Shown one piece after another: positions 49,879-61,100 of a stretch of 64,000 nt of DNA. Each line of letters opens with the position of its first letter. The first letter of the stretch is position 1. The translations under genes were made by a program, and so were the position numbers. The notes under the pieces were generated by a model, which was not told where the DNA came from, made no database searches, and saw nothing but the letters and a program-made list of their open reading frames with translations. This DNA comes from Trifolium pratense (lineage: Eukaryota > Streptophyta > Magnoliopsida > Fabales > Fabaceae): positions 4,176,001-4,240,000 of the forward strand of contig NC_060064.1 of NCBI RefSeq assembly GCF_020283565.1, given 5' to 3'.

Positions 49879-50280
49879 GGCTTTTTCTAACATGCACAAT
49901 CAACTCATGTGGTGCATGGTGCGCAAATTTCGAATAACATTATAATGAATACGAATTTTACAAAATCGACCGTTGGATTGAAAGATTATATCATATAGAT
50001 CATCCATATAATTTTTAGAAAAATCGAAAATCATTTGATATGTTAATGAGACCCATCAAAATTAACGGTTTATGAGTTTTTATTAAATACCGTTAATTTT
50101 GATGGGTCTCAATAACATATGAAATGATTTTCAATTTTTCTAAAAAAATCTATGGATGATCTATATGATATAATTTTTCAATCCAATGGTCAATTTTGTA
50201 AAATTCGTATTCGTTATAATGTTATTCGAGACTTGTGCACCATGCACCACATAAGTCACTTGTGCATGTTAGACTTGCCC
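49879..50280. mobile_element. Mutator-like foldback MITE
   Basis: The element is about 402 bp and almost entirely palindromic. Arms share TCTAACATGCACAA, TCGAATAACATTATAA, GAATACGAATTTTACAAAAT and TTGGATTGAAA. Flanks ATATATGAG (49870-49878) and ATGTATGAG (50281-50289) match at 8 of 9 bases. No coding capacity. Confidence 0.75.
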
Positions 50281-50289
50281 ATGTATGAG

Positions 50290-50713
50290 ATACTTTAGAC
50301 CATCTACAAATAAGATGTTTACAAGCATCCTTTTTTGGATAAGAATAAAAGTTTCCTTCAAATTAAAAATATATATCCATAATCATTAACTTGACTAGAT
50401 CAAATAGACGGCCTCAGTGTATGAGCAAGTCAAATGAAAAATACGAATGTTCCTAATGCACATAAATTGGGGAAGAATTCATAAAAAATTAACTTACCAA
50501 GCATATAGAACAAGTCAAGTTAAGATCAATTTTGATAGAATCAAAGAGGTCACAAATCTTTACATAAACTTCTTTTTCTTTTTTAAAAATTATAAGTAAC
50601 AAAAAAAAATGTTGTTGTGGCAGCTGATTCACTTAAGTGATTTGTTACATAAGCATTGACTTGGTCAAAATTGACATTTTGCAAAAGGGATAAACATAGG
50701 GGGCCAACTAGAT
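50290..50713. other. Intergenic, nothing recognised
   Basis: AT-rich DNA between the foldback element and LEA-block copy B. No gene is seen. Confidence 0.45.
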
Positions 50714-51388
50714 CATAATAAATACGAGATCATAATAAAATAGAATTAGATATCTTAACTAAATACGAGATCTTTAAAGTAGAATTAGATATCTTAACTA
50801 AATTGCATTAAAAGTTAAAAGAGTTAGAAGGGAAAAGAGACAACAATATCGACAAATATCACTTGAAATTCATATATACACCCCCAATTTTTTTTAATGT
50901 AAATATTACCCCAAATCTCTGTCAAACAGAGATTGTGTAACAATTAAATAAAAACTTGTCAAATGCTTAATCAAATAAAGAACATTTACAGATTGCGAAA
51001 TTGCTCTGAATCACTGTCAAAACAGAGATAATGCAACCAAATTATATTAAACTTATCAAAATATTTAAAGTTACTTTGTTATTTGGGTAGTATTTTTCTG
51101 ATTATAGTTAAATTTACTCAAATATTTTTTGTAACTTTTGATCAACAACAATGCAAAATATTATCATAAACCAGTTTATAACGTGCAAGCTATAATCCAA
51201 ACATCACACACCAAAACAAATTTAACAAAAATAGTATAAATTGCATTCAATAAAGATTAGAAATACATCATCATTAACTAATGATCAACTAGCAACTAAT
51301 AATGTTTCCAAAACTAGTAAAAAATAAACCAAACTGAGTAGAATCTTCGTGATTAACAGAATCATTCATGAGATCCTCCACGTTAAAA
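50714..51388. repeat. LEA-block duplication, 3' flank of copy B
   Basis: This is the counterpart of 36597-37243, with small indels and a short internal duplication of tagaattagatatcttaact at about 50745-50800. Confidence 0.8.
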
Positions 51389-51812
51389 TTAGTTGTTAAG
51401 TTTCTTGCGGAGAAGTTTAGCACGTAATTCAGCAGCGTCAACATCCTTAACATTTTCAGGCTTATAGTAACCGGTAATAGGATCCGGTACCCAAGAAACC
51501 TTATAAGTAGAAACAACCTCTTCCCCTGTCTTTGTGGGTCCCATCTTGTTACCAATAGACACTGCTCCTCCCCTTGTTGCACTTTCTGTTGCAGCAGCGT
51601 AACCACGTCTGTTCAATTAATAAAAAATTACCATATTAAAAATCACAACATTAAAATCATAATAAAAATTAATTAATATTAATATTAATATTAATGATAA
51701 TTGATAACACTAATTAAGAAACACGTTACGTTACATACCTTGTGAAAGTGTTAGAGAATCCTTCAAGAACAATAGCGGAAAAAACCTTAGCGTTAGCGAA
51801 AGAACGAGCCAT
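51389..51812 (-). CDS. LEA_3 / SAG21-like protein, copy B
   Basis: Two exons (51739-51812 and 51389-51608) give 97 residues, with the same structure as copy A. The differences are Phe for Leu near the end of exon 1 (SNTFT) and Ile for Val in WVPDPITGYY. The intron has an expanded (ATTAAT)n tract at about 51670-51695. It is probably functional and probably stress-induced, like its family. The promoter TATA box lies near 51968-51976. Confidence 0.92.
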
Positions 51813-52345
51813 TAGTGAATTTGATTAAATTGAGTGAGTGAAACAAAGATGTGTTGAATTTTGGTGAACTACGGAAAAAGCTTATTTGTTAGAGAGGAAA
51901 TAAGCTTTTTTCCACAGTTTGAAAATTGAGTTTGGTGTGTTGTGAAGAGAATTGGTGAGGGAGGCGCATTATATAGGGATGAGAAAATATTAGGGTAAAA
52001 AAAAAGATACGCGCGTAAAAATAAGATTTAAGCAAATCTTTTTTTTTTTTAATAAGAATAAGATATCATTATTAGGAGTAGTAAATCGTAACAAATCTTT
52101 ATTTCTTTTTTTCTTGCGAAGAAAGTATTACCATGAGAATTCCAAAATATATAAAGTAAAAATGAAGCGCGGAGATAAAGTTAATCGAGGCGAGGTCACA
52201 TAAAAGAAATTTTTTGTCTTTTAAATTTGTCGCATGGCTAAAGAATTGTGTTATGCACCCAAACAATTCCATTTGTATAAATAATTTAGAGCTTCTTTAA
52301 CGCTCTAAGTTTGGTGCTCTAATTTCTATATACATATGGCCGAAT
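51813..52345. repeat. LEA-block duplication, promoter flank of copy B
   Basis: This aligns with 37650-38215 and 40124-40280 of copy A and with 47848-48330 of copy C. It lacks the MITE and the probable solo LTR found in copy A. Confidence 0.75.
51968..51976 (-). promoter_or_regulatory. TATA box of LEA copy B
   Basis: CTATATAATG on the minus strand, conserved in place with copies A and C. Confidence 0.7.
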
Positions 52346-52782
52346 ATTTCTGAGATGTCAATGAACAGGACGTCCTTCTATTTATCGATAATATCTTCCG
52401 TTTTGTCCAAGCCTGATCCGAAGTATCGGCCTTATTGGGCCGAATGTCTTCCGTTGTGGGTTATCAACCTACCCTAGGTACTGAAATGAGTATTTACAAG
52501 AAAGAATTACTTCTACCAAAGAATTATCTATAACTTCTATTCAAGCAGTTTATGTACCTAACGGATTTGGATCATCTCCAATTTTCCTTTATGTTTTCTT
52601 TCATTTTTCTTAATTTAAGGGTCGGTAAATTATAAAGAATAAAAAGGAGAGAAAATCAATCATTAGATTAAGAAAAAATGAGAGAAAAAATGAGGGAAAA
52701 TTGGAGAGGATTCAAATCCTCCATATGAATGTGCATCACTGTTAAGTAGTAATAGTTAAAGAGAGGACGTGTATTATCTCAC
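52346..52782. other. Intergenic, nothing recognised
   Basis: No gene or bounded repeat is supported in this stretch. Confidence 0.4.
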
Positions 52783-53277
52783 GTAAAATGTCAAATACCT
52801 TCCTGAAATTTCAAAATTTGTTAAATACCCCCCTGAAATTTGGAAATAGGCAAATACCGCATGAAATTGTAAAATGTCAATCAAATTGTCTCCTGCTTCG
52901 TTTATTCTGTTTATTTTGATGAGGAAAAGATGAATGAGACAATAACTGATAAATAGTATGATGTTGATGATTGGTGTTTCTTGTCTGGTTCTGAATCTGA
53001 TGACTTAAATTGGTCTATTGAGTGGTTAAAACCTTTTGGTTCTGATTTTGAAAGCAATGATAATGATGATGAGGATGATTCTGGTGATGATGGTTTTGCT
53101 TCTTTTGGTTCCTTGTTATTCACCTTGTTGCAAGGAGGTTGAAGACTAAAAAAATGTACTTTTGAAGGCTCAAAATAGACGAAATAAACAGAGTAGGGGG
53201 CAATTTGATCGACGTTTTACAATTTCAGGGGGTATTTGACAAATTTTAAAATTTCAGGGGGGTATTTGGCGATTTAC
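52783..53277. mobile_element. Inverted-repeat element enclosing an acidic open frame
   Basis: The 495-bp element starts GTAAAATGTCAAATACC, and the complement of its end reads GTAAATCGCCAAATACC. Each arm of about 130 bp repeats CCTGAAATTT blocks and an aataaacaga segment. The unique centre (52957-53142, +) is open for 62 codons and encodes an Asp/Glu/Ser-rich stretch without a clear start codon. No target duplication was found. It may be a MITE that captured host sequence. Confidence 0.6.
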
Positions 53278-53696
53278 TCAATAATTAATTATTAAATATA
53301 CTAATTTAAAGACTCATGCATTCGAAAATTTCTTTTTTTGTTAAGTGGATGTACGCGCTTGGAACTTCGATTATATATAAATGAACTACACTACAAATTG
53401 AAGAATTTGAATTACCATCTAAAATTAAATATTTTTTTAAAAAAATCTCATTGTAACTAGGGGTGGGTGTAGGTACGGATCCATACCTATTAAACTGGTG
53501 TTGCTAAAAAAAATGTGTTCATAAACTTAAGTTTCATGCTTGCAGATTAGCTGAAAAGGTGGTTTTATTTCTAGCAAGAACCGGGAAAAATAACAAAGAA
53601 ATCAAATTTTTAGGTGTAAAGTTGAGACGAAAAAAAGAAAGTAAACAAACCAAATCAATATATGAGAGAAAAACGAGACTCGGACAGGAGGTGGGT

Positions 53697-53932
53697 GAGG
53701 GATGTACCTCTAATGCAATGTTGAGTTCAGTGGCGGAGCTAGACTAAAAATATAAATTAAATATGAAATTCATAGACCATTTACGTTTAAACAATGTTGC
53801 ATCGTTTAATAACATTTAATTTCATCCAAAATAATGTTGCATCGTTCAATAACGTCTGAAATAGATTAATATATTGTTTAGATCAACTAAAATTAACGGT
53901 GTTCAATAAAAATGTATTGTTTTTATCTTTTG
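53697..53932. repeat. Direct repeat, left copy
   Basis: This matches 55503-55763 across gatgtacctctaatgcaa, TTCAGTGGCG, gaccatttacgtttaaaca and tgttgcatcgtt. The right copy has one extra internal tandem unit. Both flank the cysteine protease remnant. Confidence 0.8.
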
Positions 53933-54194
53933 CAAGAGAGATTAGGTAGAAAAGAAATTTCACATGTATCTTGCTTTAATAGATTTACATGATACGGGAA
54001 TCGATTTTTTATTTTGTTATTTAAATTGCAATTTATATTAGGAGACAAGCCAATTATACAATTGACCTTACAATTACCATCACGAGTGGGATTGGAGAAA
54101 AAAAGATGTTGTTACTCCGATTACAGATCAAATGAACAGTAGTATGTACTTCATCCGTCCCTTTTTATAAGAATTTTTTCAAAGCTAAATTGTC

Positions 54195-54299
54195 CTTTTG
54201 GCTCCCTATATTTCAAAATAGCACTTCTAGCCCCTATCTTTACCCCTTTTGCAGATAGGGGGCTAGAAGTGTTATTTTTAAACATAAGGAGCCAAAATT
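54195..54299. repeat. Hairpin-forming inverted repeat
   Basis: Arms at about 54195-54240 and 54253-54299 share GGCTCC, CACTTCTAGCCCC-TATC and complements. It is probably the core of a MITE. Its ends are not clear. Confidence 0.6.
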
Positions 54300-54439
54300 G
54301 AAAGTTTATGAAACATAGGGGGTCAAAAATCTATAATAATGATATTGTAATAACTTTAATTTATAGATTGTTGATGTGCCTTCGGAACGATAGGCGCCGT
54401 CGAAGACGTCTATTTTATTTCGTCCCCGCCAAAAATGCT

Positions 54440-55236
54440 TTTGGCATTTTCAGAGCAGGAATTGTTCGACCATTGCGTCTGTGACACAAAAGGTGGTACC
54501 TTTCAAGATGGTCAACCAACAGCAACTTTCGATTACATATGCAAGAATGAGATATCTTTGCAAAAAGATTAACCATATGAGGGTAAAAAGATGACTTGCC
54601 AAAGAGATAAGGTACAATAGTTATTTGTCTCCCTTTCTCTAATTGCTTATGCGATTAATTTAGTTTATCATTACTAACGATTTTTTCAATCTAATTAATT
54701 TGCAGTTAATAGGAAGGCAGGTCATTTATATTCATGGATATGATGACGTTGACTCAGAAAATCTTGAAGAGCTGCTCAATGCGGTTAAACGTCAACCTAT
54801 ATGTATAAAATTAGTGTCCCTCTAAAGGATGTGGATAATTTCAAGAAATACGATGAGAAAGAGGTTTGTGTGGCAAATAACATTATTTCACTGTATGGGG
54901 ATAAATGACATCCTCAATACAATAAAATATTAATTTTATATTTTTATGTTTTATGATGTTTATAGGGGGTTTTCTCCAAAGGTGGTCGACACTAAAGAGA
55001 CAATATGTCATGGAATGGTGATAGTAGGGTATGGTAAATCTTCTGATGAAGTGTCGTATTGGATTCTAAAAAACTCGTGGGGAATACATGGCTGCATGTA
55101 CTTTGTAAGAGGTTCTGACAAAGGGTTATACGGAATCAACAATCATGTTGTCTATCCCATTAGGAATGTTTCATCTCAATCATGTTGTCTATCCTTGGTA
55201 GTACATTGGCTTGATCAAATTTTCTTTCATTTGTGA
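54440..55236 (+). pseudogene. Papain-like cysteine protease pseudogene
   Basis: Fragments in order are SEQELFDH, a broken FDYICKNEISLQKD-stop-PYEGKKMTC segment, DDVDSENLEELLNAVKRQPI, and CHGMVIVGYG with YWILKNSWGIHG. The catalytic His (CHG) and Asn (KNSWG) regions remain. The prodomain and the active-site Cys region are missing, and a stop lies near 54572. Intron-like sequence lies near 54617-54705 and 54865-54955. It is a decayed part of a C1A protease gene. Confidence 0.8.
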
Positions 55237-55502
55237 GATATCTATTTGAAACTAGAAATATAGACACTCTTTAGCTCTTGAATAGGAACAACATATGACG
55301 AGTTCCAGTCAGCATTAAATATTTCCCTAAGTTGAGATACAATGGCAGTGGTGTATGTCCCTTACATTACTAACTACATATTTTTCATTACTGACTCTTG
55401 TAAAATCAGGGTATATATTTCCTGTACTATTTCCACCCTGAATGGCAGGTACTGTATTATTGAAATCTGTTACTACATAATTTTTATGTTTAAACAATGT
55501 TG

Positions 55503-55763
55503 AGCGATGTACCTCTAATGCAAGGTTGGGTTCAGTGGCGTAGCCAGACTAAAAATATAAATTAAATATAAAAATTCAGAGACCATTTACGTTTAAACAA
55601 TGTTGCATCGTTTAATAACATCTAATTCATCTAAAATAATGTTGCATCGTTTAATAACATCTAATTCATCTAAAATAATGTTGCATCGTTCAATAACGTT
55701 TGAAATAGATTAATACGTTGTTGAGATCAATTAAAATTAACGATGTTCAATAAAAATGTATAA
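55503..55763. repeat. Direct repeat, right copy
   Basis: This is the counterpart of 53697-53932. The unit tgttgcatcgtttaataacatctaattcat occurs twice in tandem here (about 55600-55680). Confidence 0.8.
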
Positions 55764-55770
55764 ACCCTTA

Positions 55771-56651
55771 GGGTCCGTTTGGTGCGCATGATAGCATAGT
55801 GACAGGATATGATATAAAATAGGATAAGGATATGATAGGATAACAGCAGGATAACAGTTATACTCAGTTATCATATCCTGTGTTTGGTGCACACAGAATA
55901 ACAAACATGATAACTATTATATTTTGTTTTTAATACATACTTGCTCATAATAATATGATGACAAAATTACTCTTGTAAAACAATTGTTATTTTTTTAAAA
56001 TTATTTTGTAATACTTTGAATTTTATAAATAAAAAATATAAATAAGTAATCAAATAACTTTATATAATTTAAATAAAAAAATCATGAGAAAATAATCAAG
56101 TTTAATTTTTCATATGAATCATGATCAAATAAATAACTCAATAATATATACATGTTAGATAAGCCAAATAAATATATGATATATCTCATAAGTAAATAAT
56201 AAAACTACTATTGCAAAAGAATTATATTTAATTTTTTATAAAATTTAAATTAATATCCCTATTTGTCAATTTTTTAATAATCATTTTACTTTAAAATATT
56301 GTAATTTTAGTAAAATTTTGATTTTTTAGAATATATAAATTACAAAATTACCCCTGTGAGAAAATCACATATATATTTAAAAATTAATTATTTTATTATT
56401 TATATTTTATTAATTTTATTTTATGTATTTTAAAATATATTTTATAAAATAAATCAGTAATTTTTTTTTCTTATCCTATCCTGCTGGTAACCCAACTCAA
56501 ATTCAGAATAAGAATTATAACTAGAGAGACATAATATGATAAGCTTCAGGATTAACTTATCATATCCTGCTGTATCACCAAACACTAGATTGTGGCAGGA
56601 TATGATACAGTTATCCTATTCTATCTCTTATTCTGTGCACCAAACGAGCCC
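55771..56651. mobile_element. Tourist-like (PIF/Harbinger) MITE
   Basis: The 881-bp element is flanked by TTA (55768-55770 and 56652-56654). Its ends are GGGTCCGTTTGGTGCGCA and, on the complement, GGGCTCGTTTGGTGCACA. Sub-terminal GGATATGATA-type repeats occur in both arms. No transposase frame is seen. Confidence 0.82.
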
Positions 56652-56859
56652 TTAATGTTGTTGAGTTTCAATAACATATAACATGATTTTAAATTTTATA
56701 CTCGTTAAAACGTCACGGTTACAATTTGATTTCTCATATATATATATATATATAGACCAATCTTTAAAAAAAAATTAATTAAACACGTATTATTGTTTGT
56801 GTTTTCTTGTGGAGTTGTGGTGTAGAAATTTATGTGTAAAAAAAAATCAATTTAAAGCC

Positions 56860-56945
56860 AAAAAACACGGATCAACATGATCGAACTCCCGACACTCTCA
56901 TCATATACAGAGCCTTAACCACTGCACCTAGAAGAGTCATTGCAC
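56860..56945 (-). other. tRNA-like (SINE head-like) sequence
   Basis: The minus strand shows a box A-like TGCAGTGGTTAAGGC and a box B-like GGAGTTCGATCATG at tRNA spacing. It lacks a full cloverleaf that I can draw, so it is more likely SINE-derived than a tRNA gene. Confidence 0.4.
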
Positions 56946-57248
56946 TAATAAATTACGGTTATAAATACATATACTTATTAAAAATCGAAAATTCTGGTGT
57001 GGCTATAGCCACACTATGTCTCTACATAGGTCCGTCCCTGGGTGTAGGCCAGGTCGGCCTACAGAGGTCTACGGCCCAGTCTATATAGGCTCATGCCATG
57101 TCAGACAACTTTCTTAAATAGAGAACGCCAAAACTTTTTTATTAGCTATTTAGTTAAAAAAAATTGGGCTGCAGGTCATTAAGAAAAACTTTTTATGTGA
57201 AATAAACTTTAAACAAGCTAACAACTCATGTCAGACTTTCAAGACTAA

Positions 57249-57459
57249 GGGCTCGTTTGACCCAGCTTTTTTTAGAGTTTACGCAAATAACTTATGCAAT
57301 ATAAATTATGTTTTATGTTATTTTATAAGTTCACACTAATTAAAATTGTAATTTTATAAGCTATTTTATCATAAATTACCTTGAAAAAATTATAATAATA
57401 TATAAAAATTGCATAAGCTGTTTGTATAATCTCTAAAAAAAACTGGGCTAAACGAGCTC
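57249..57459. mobile_element. Tourist-like (PIF/Harbinger) MITE
   Basis: The 211-bp element is flanked by TAA (57246-57248 and 57460-57462). Its ends are GGGCTCGTTTGACCCAG and, on the complement, GAGCTCGTTTAGCCCAG. No coding capacity. Confidence 0.8.
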
Positions 57460-57659
57460 TAAAGTTTGAAAAATAAGCTTATAACAGATCACAAGTCAGA
57501 CTTTCAATTTTTTGACAAGTCAGAATTAGGCTTGCAAAACTTAGCTCGACATAGTTTATTCCCGTTCCTAATGCACCTTAGTTCAAAAAAAAAAAAACAG
57601 TATTTCTTGTCAATAAAGACGTAAAAACATACGGTATTTCTATTTAATTTAATAAAGTA

Positions 57660-58006
57660 CTCCCTCCGGTCCTTATTATAAGGAACAGTTTGACAAAAAC
57701 ACACAGACCAAGGAGACTTATTTTTTTATTAAAAATTCTAAAATGTTATGTTTAATTCCAAAAATAACCTTGGTCTTAATTGATTGTTGTCTCTTGTAAT
57801 TATCAATATACTAAAATGTTATGTTTAATTCTAGTGTGTGTAATTAATGTTAAGCATTGAAATAGGTTATATTGGAGTATGCAATTCAATTCAATAAGGG
57901 TATAAAAGGAATTACTTATTTAATAAAGCATAGATTTAAGGAGTGTTCCTTATGTAAAGGACCAAAAAAAAATCAAATTGTTCCTTATAATAAGAACCGG
58001 AGGGAG
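57660..58006. mobile_element. Stowaway-like MITE upstream of UTP14
   Basis: The 347-bp element is flanked by TA. Its ends are CTCCCTCCGGTCCTTATTAT and, on the complement, CTCCCTCCGGTTCTTATTAT, continuing through a shared AAGGAACA. It ends about 160 bp before the UTP14 ATG. Confidence 0.85.
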
Positions 58007-58168
58007 TAGTAAGGTTTATACAGTAATTTCATCTTCTTGTTTTTTTATTTATTTTATTTTTTTATAAACAGGTTATAATTTCTTTCGTTGGCGTTATCAA
58101 AACCTAACGGCGCTGCTACTTCTCCAACTCTGCACTGTTGAGTTGAGCTGTTACCACTTTCATCAACC

Positions 58169-61100
58169 ATGGCTGAGAAGAAGCGGAAAGAGAGAGCCGA
58201 CACCAGCCGCAACCGTAACACCGGAAAAAAGAAATCGAAGAAGGATTCAGGCCGCAAAAAAACCGGTCCTCATTTACCTTCATCACTGAAAAAAGAAATC
58301 GAACGCTTAAACCCTAACCCTATCGATGTCGATGAAATCGACAGTGACGTATACGAATACGAAGAAGAATTACCTGAAGAAGAATCAAGGAAGAATAAGC
58401 GATACGATCCTGTAGCTGTCAATGATGACGTTAACTTTTCTTCTGATTTCGAGGTTTGTATTGATTTCATGTATATTTGGTACTATTTTATGCTTTGATG
58501 ATTGCAATTCATGATTCGGTTTGGTTAATTTAATCTCTTTTGTATTCTTAGGACGAGAATGTACAATCGGACGACGAAAATGATGACGAAATCGACACTA
58601 TTTTCGAAGGAATCACCGGTATGCCAAATGAGACGTTTGCATATCAATGTTTCCGACGACATTGTTACTTTGTGATACATTTTTAATTTTTATCGTAATG
58701 CAGATAATAATAAGAAGGTGATGGTGAAGAATGATGTTATTCCAGAGCTATATCCTGAGTCTGAATATAATCCTAGTCGTGATGTTGTGGAAGGCGATGG
58801 ACGCGTTAGCATCGAGGATCTTCTTAATCCTCTTAGTGAAGAACCTGAATTTGCAAAACTTAGGAAGAGAAATCAACTAATTGAGAAACATGCTAGAACT
58901 GTTTATGCACCACTTCCGAAGGCAGAGCAAGCGAAGGTTGATAGGAAGGTAGCATATGAAATAACAAAGAAAGAAGTCACAAAGTGGCAACCTATTATTC
59001 AGAAAAACAGAGAGGCACCTACTATATTCTTTGATGAGAATACAGATCTTGGGTTTTCAACTATAGGAGCAATAGCTTCTGAATTTGAACCCAGGACTGA
59101 ATTTGAGAAGAAAATGGCTGCACTGGTTCATAATGACAAAGTTATTGAAGCTCATAACAAGGATGGTTCTAGGCTTCTTGAATTAAACAAGGTATGTATG
59201 TTGTTTATATTAGTTGGCAATCAATTTTTACATTACTGTTAGTAGCGGATTATCGAGTTTAGTATTTGATTGTCTTTTTTCTGGTTCTCATACTTTCCAA
59301 GTCTATGATCTATAAACAAAATATCTTGAATTTTCATTTGTAAAGTTGAACTTCTTTGGTTGTATCATTTATGGAGCTTTCTAAATTTCAAAACTCAAAC
59401 TTGAATTTGTTTGTTAAAATAATCATTGTTGGATATATAATTATACAATAGATTAGATTTGATTAAGATTGTTATTCTCCCCTTTGTGATTGGACATAAC
59501 CATAACCGACATTACTGCGGAGGAAATAAGATGGTATATATATTTTAAAATGATTTTTTTTTTTTTTTGGTTTCAGTAATTTCTTCACGAAAGATGGCAT
59601 GCCTTTTAAGTTGAATAGATTAATAGAATACAATTATTCGTTTAGGAAAATTCCATACTCAATTACTTCTGCCGAAAATTAATAGCACCAACTACATTGT
59701 TTAATTTTCTGTTTACATTATGATGCATGGATACTCCATTTGAGGGAGAGTACCAGTATCGTGTACGTACCCGTATCAGGACTGGGTACATACCCGTACC
59801 TTAATTTATGCACGTACACGTACATTAGTTTTTCTAAAAATGGCGTACCCCGTACTGGTACCCGTATCGGGTACCGTTACCGTACCCGCACATAGGCAAA
59901 TAAACTTTACAAAGCTATCATTATTGTGATTGAATTCCATTGTTTTTTGTTGTTTATGATGCTTGATAGATTTCTATCGAAGATGAGAAGGAAAGGCAAA
60001 ACCGGATGGCTAAAATGCGAAGCCTTCTTTTTCGTCATGAAATAAAGTTCAAGCATGTGAAAAAGATAAAGTCCAGAACATTTCATCGTTTGTTAAAGAA
60101 AGATAAATTGAAGGCATTGTCTTCTCAATTGGAAATGGATCCTGAAGCTGCTAATGAATATGCTTTGAAACAAGAACGCCAGAGGGTGGAGGTATGTGTG
60201 TGTGTGTTTATCATCTTTTTGATTGAAGGATGAAAATTGTTCTTATTAATCCTTTTCTTAATTCCCAACTTGTTTTAGGAACGCATGACTCTGAAACACA
60301 AACACAACAGTAAGTGGCTTCAACGTAACAAGCAACGTGGTTTAGATAAGCAGGATGAAGGAACTCGTGCTGCCGTGATTGAACATTTTCAAAGACATGA
60401 TGAACTGACTAGAAAAATCAATACTATGGACAGTAGCAGCAGCAGCAGTGATGATAGCAGTGATGAAGATGATGATGATATTACTGCTGATTCTGATCCG
60501 GATAAGGATAACAAGATTTTGCGAAAAGCAAAACAAAAGACACTAGAAGTGTTGGAGGAAGATGATGAAATTCCCACATCAGGATTGCTATCTTTACCTT
60601 TTATGGTTATTCTTCTTCTTTTCTTATTCTTGTCTTCCTGAAATGAATATTAGTTTCCCAACCTCTGATAGTATATACATGTTCCTAATCCCCACAAAGA
60701 CTGGGTTAAATACTTAAATAAATAAATATTTTTTAGTAAAAAAAAAAACTTAAATATTTTATATGAACTATTATCTTTTTAAATGATTTGTACTATTGAC
60801 AGTAGAAAGAGGGATCTCGAACAATGAGGAAGATATATCATTTTCGCATATTTTGCTTCTAAATATTTTCCTTTGGTATCCCATTTAGAGCTTGAAATTT
60901 TTGAGGTTGGATTTTCTTCTATTAGTTTATGACATCCATCTAATGTGCTCTGGTGTAGAGGCGTGGATTGGAGAAAAGAAAAGAGGCAACTATTGATGAA
61001 GTCAACCTAACTCTTCATGAATTTGAAGATTCCATGAAGAAGCCGGAGGATTCTGGCGGCTCAGAAGATCCAAAAGTAGCATCTACCAGTGGCAGAAGAG

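Noticed and set aside
56860..56945. A functional tRNA gene
   Set aside because: Box A and B motifs are present, but I cannot form acceptor and anticodon stems, so a SINE remnant is more likely.
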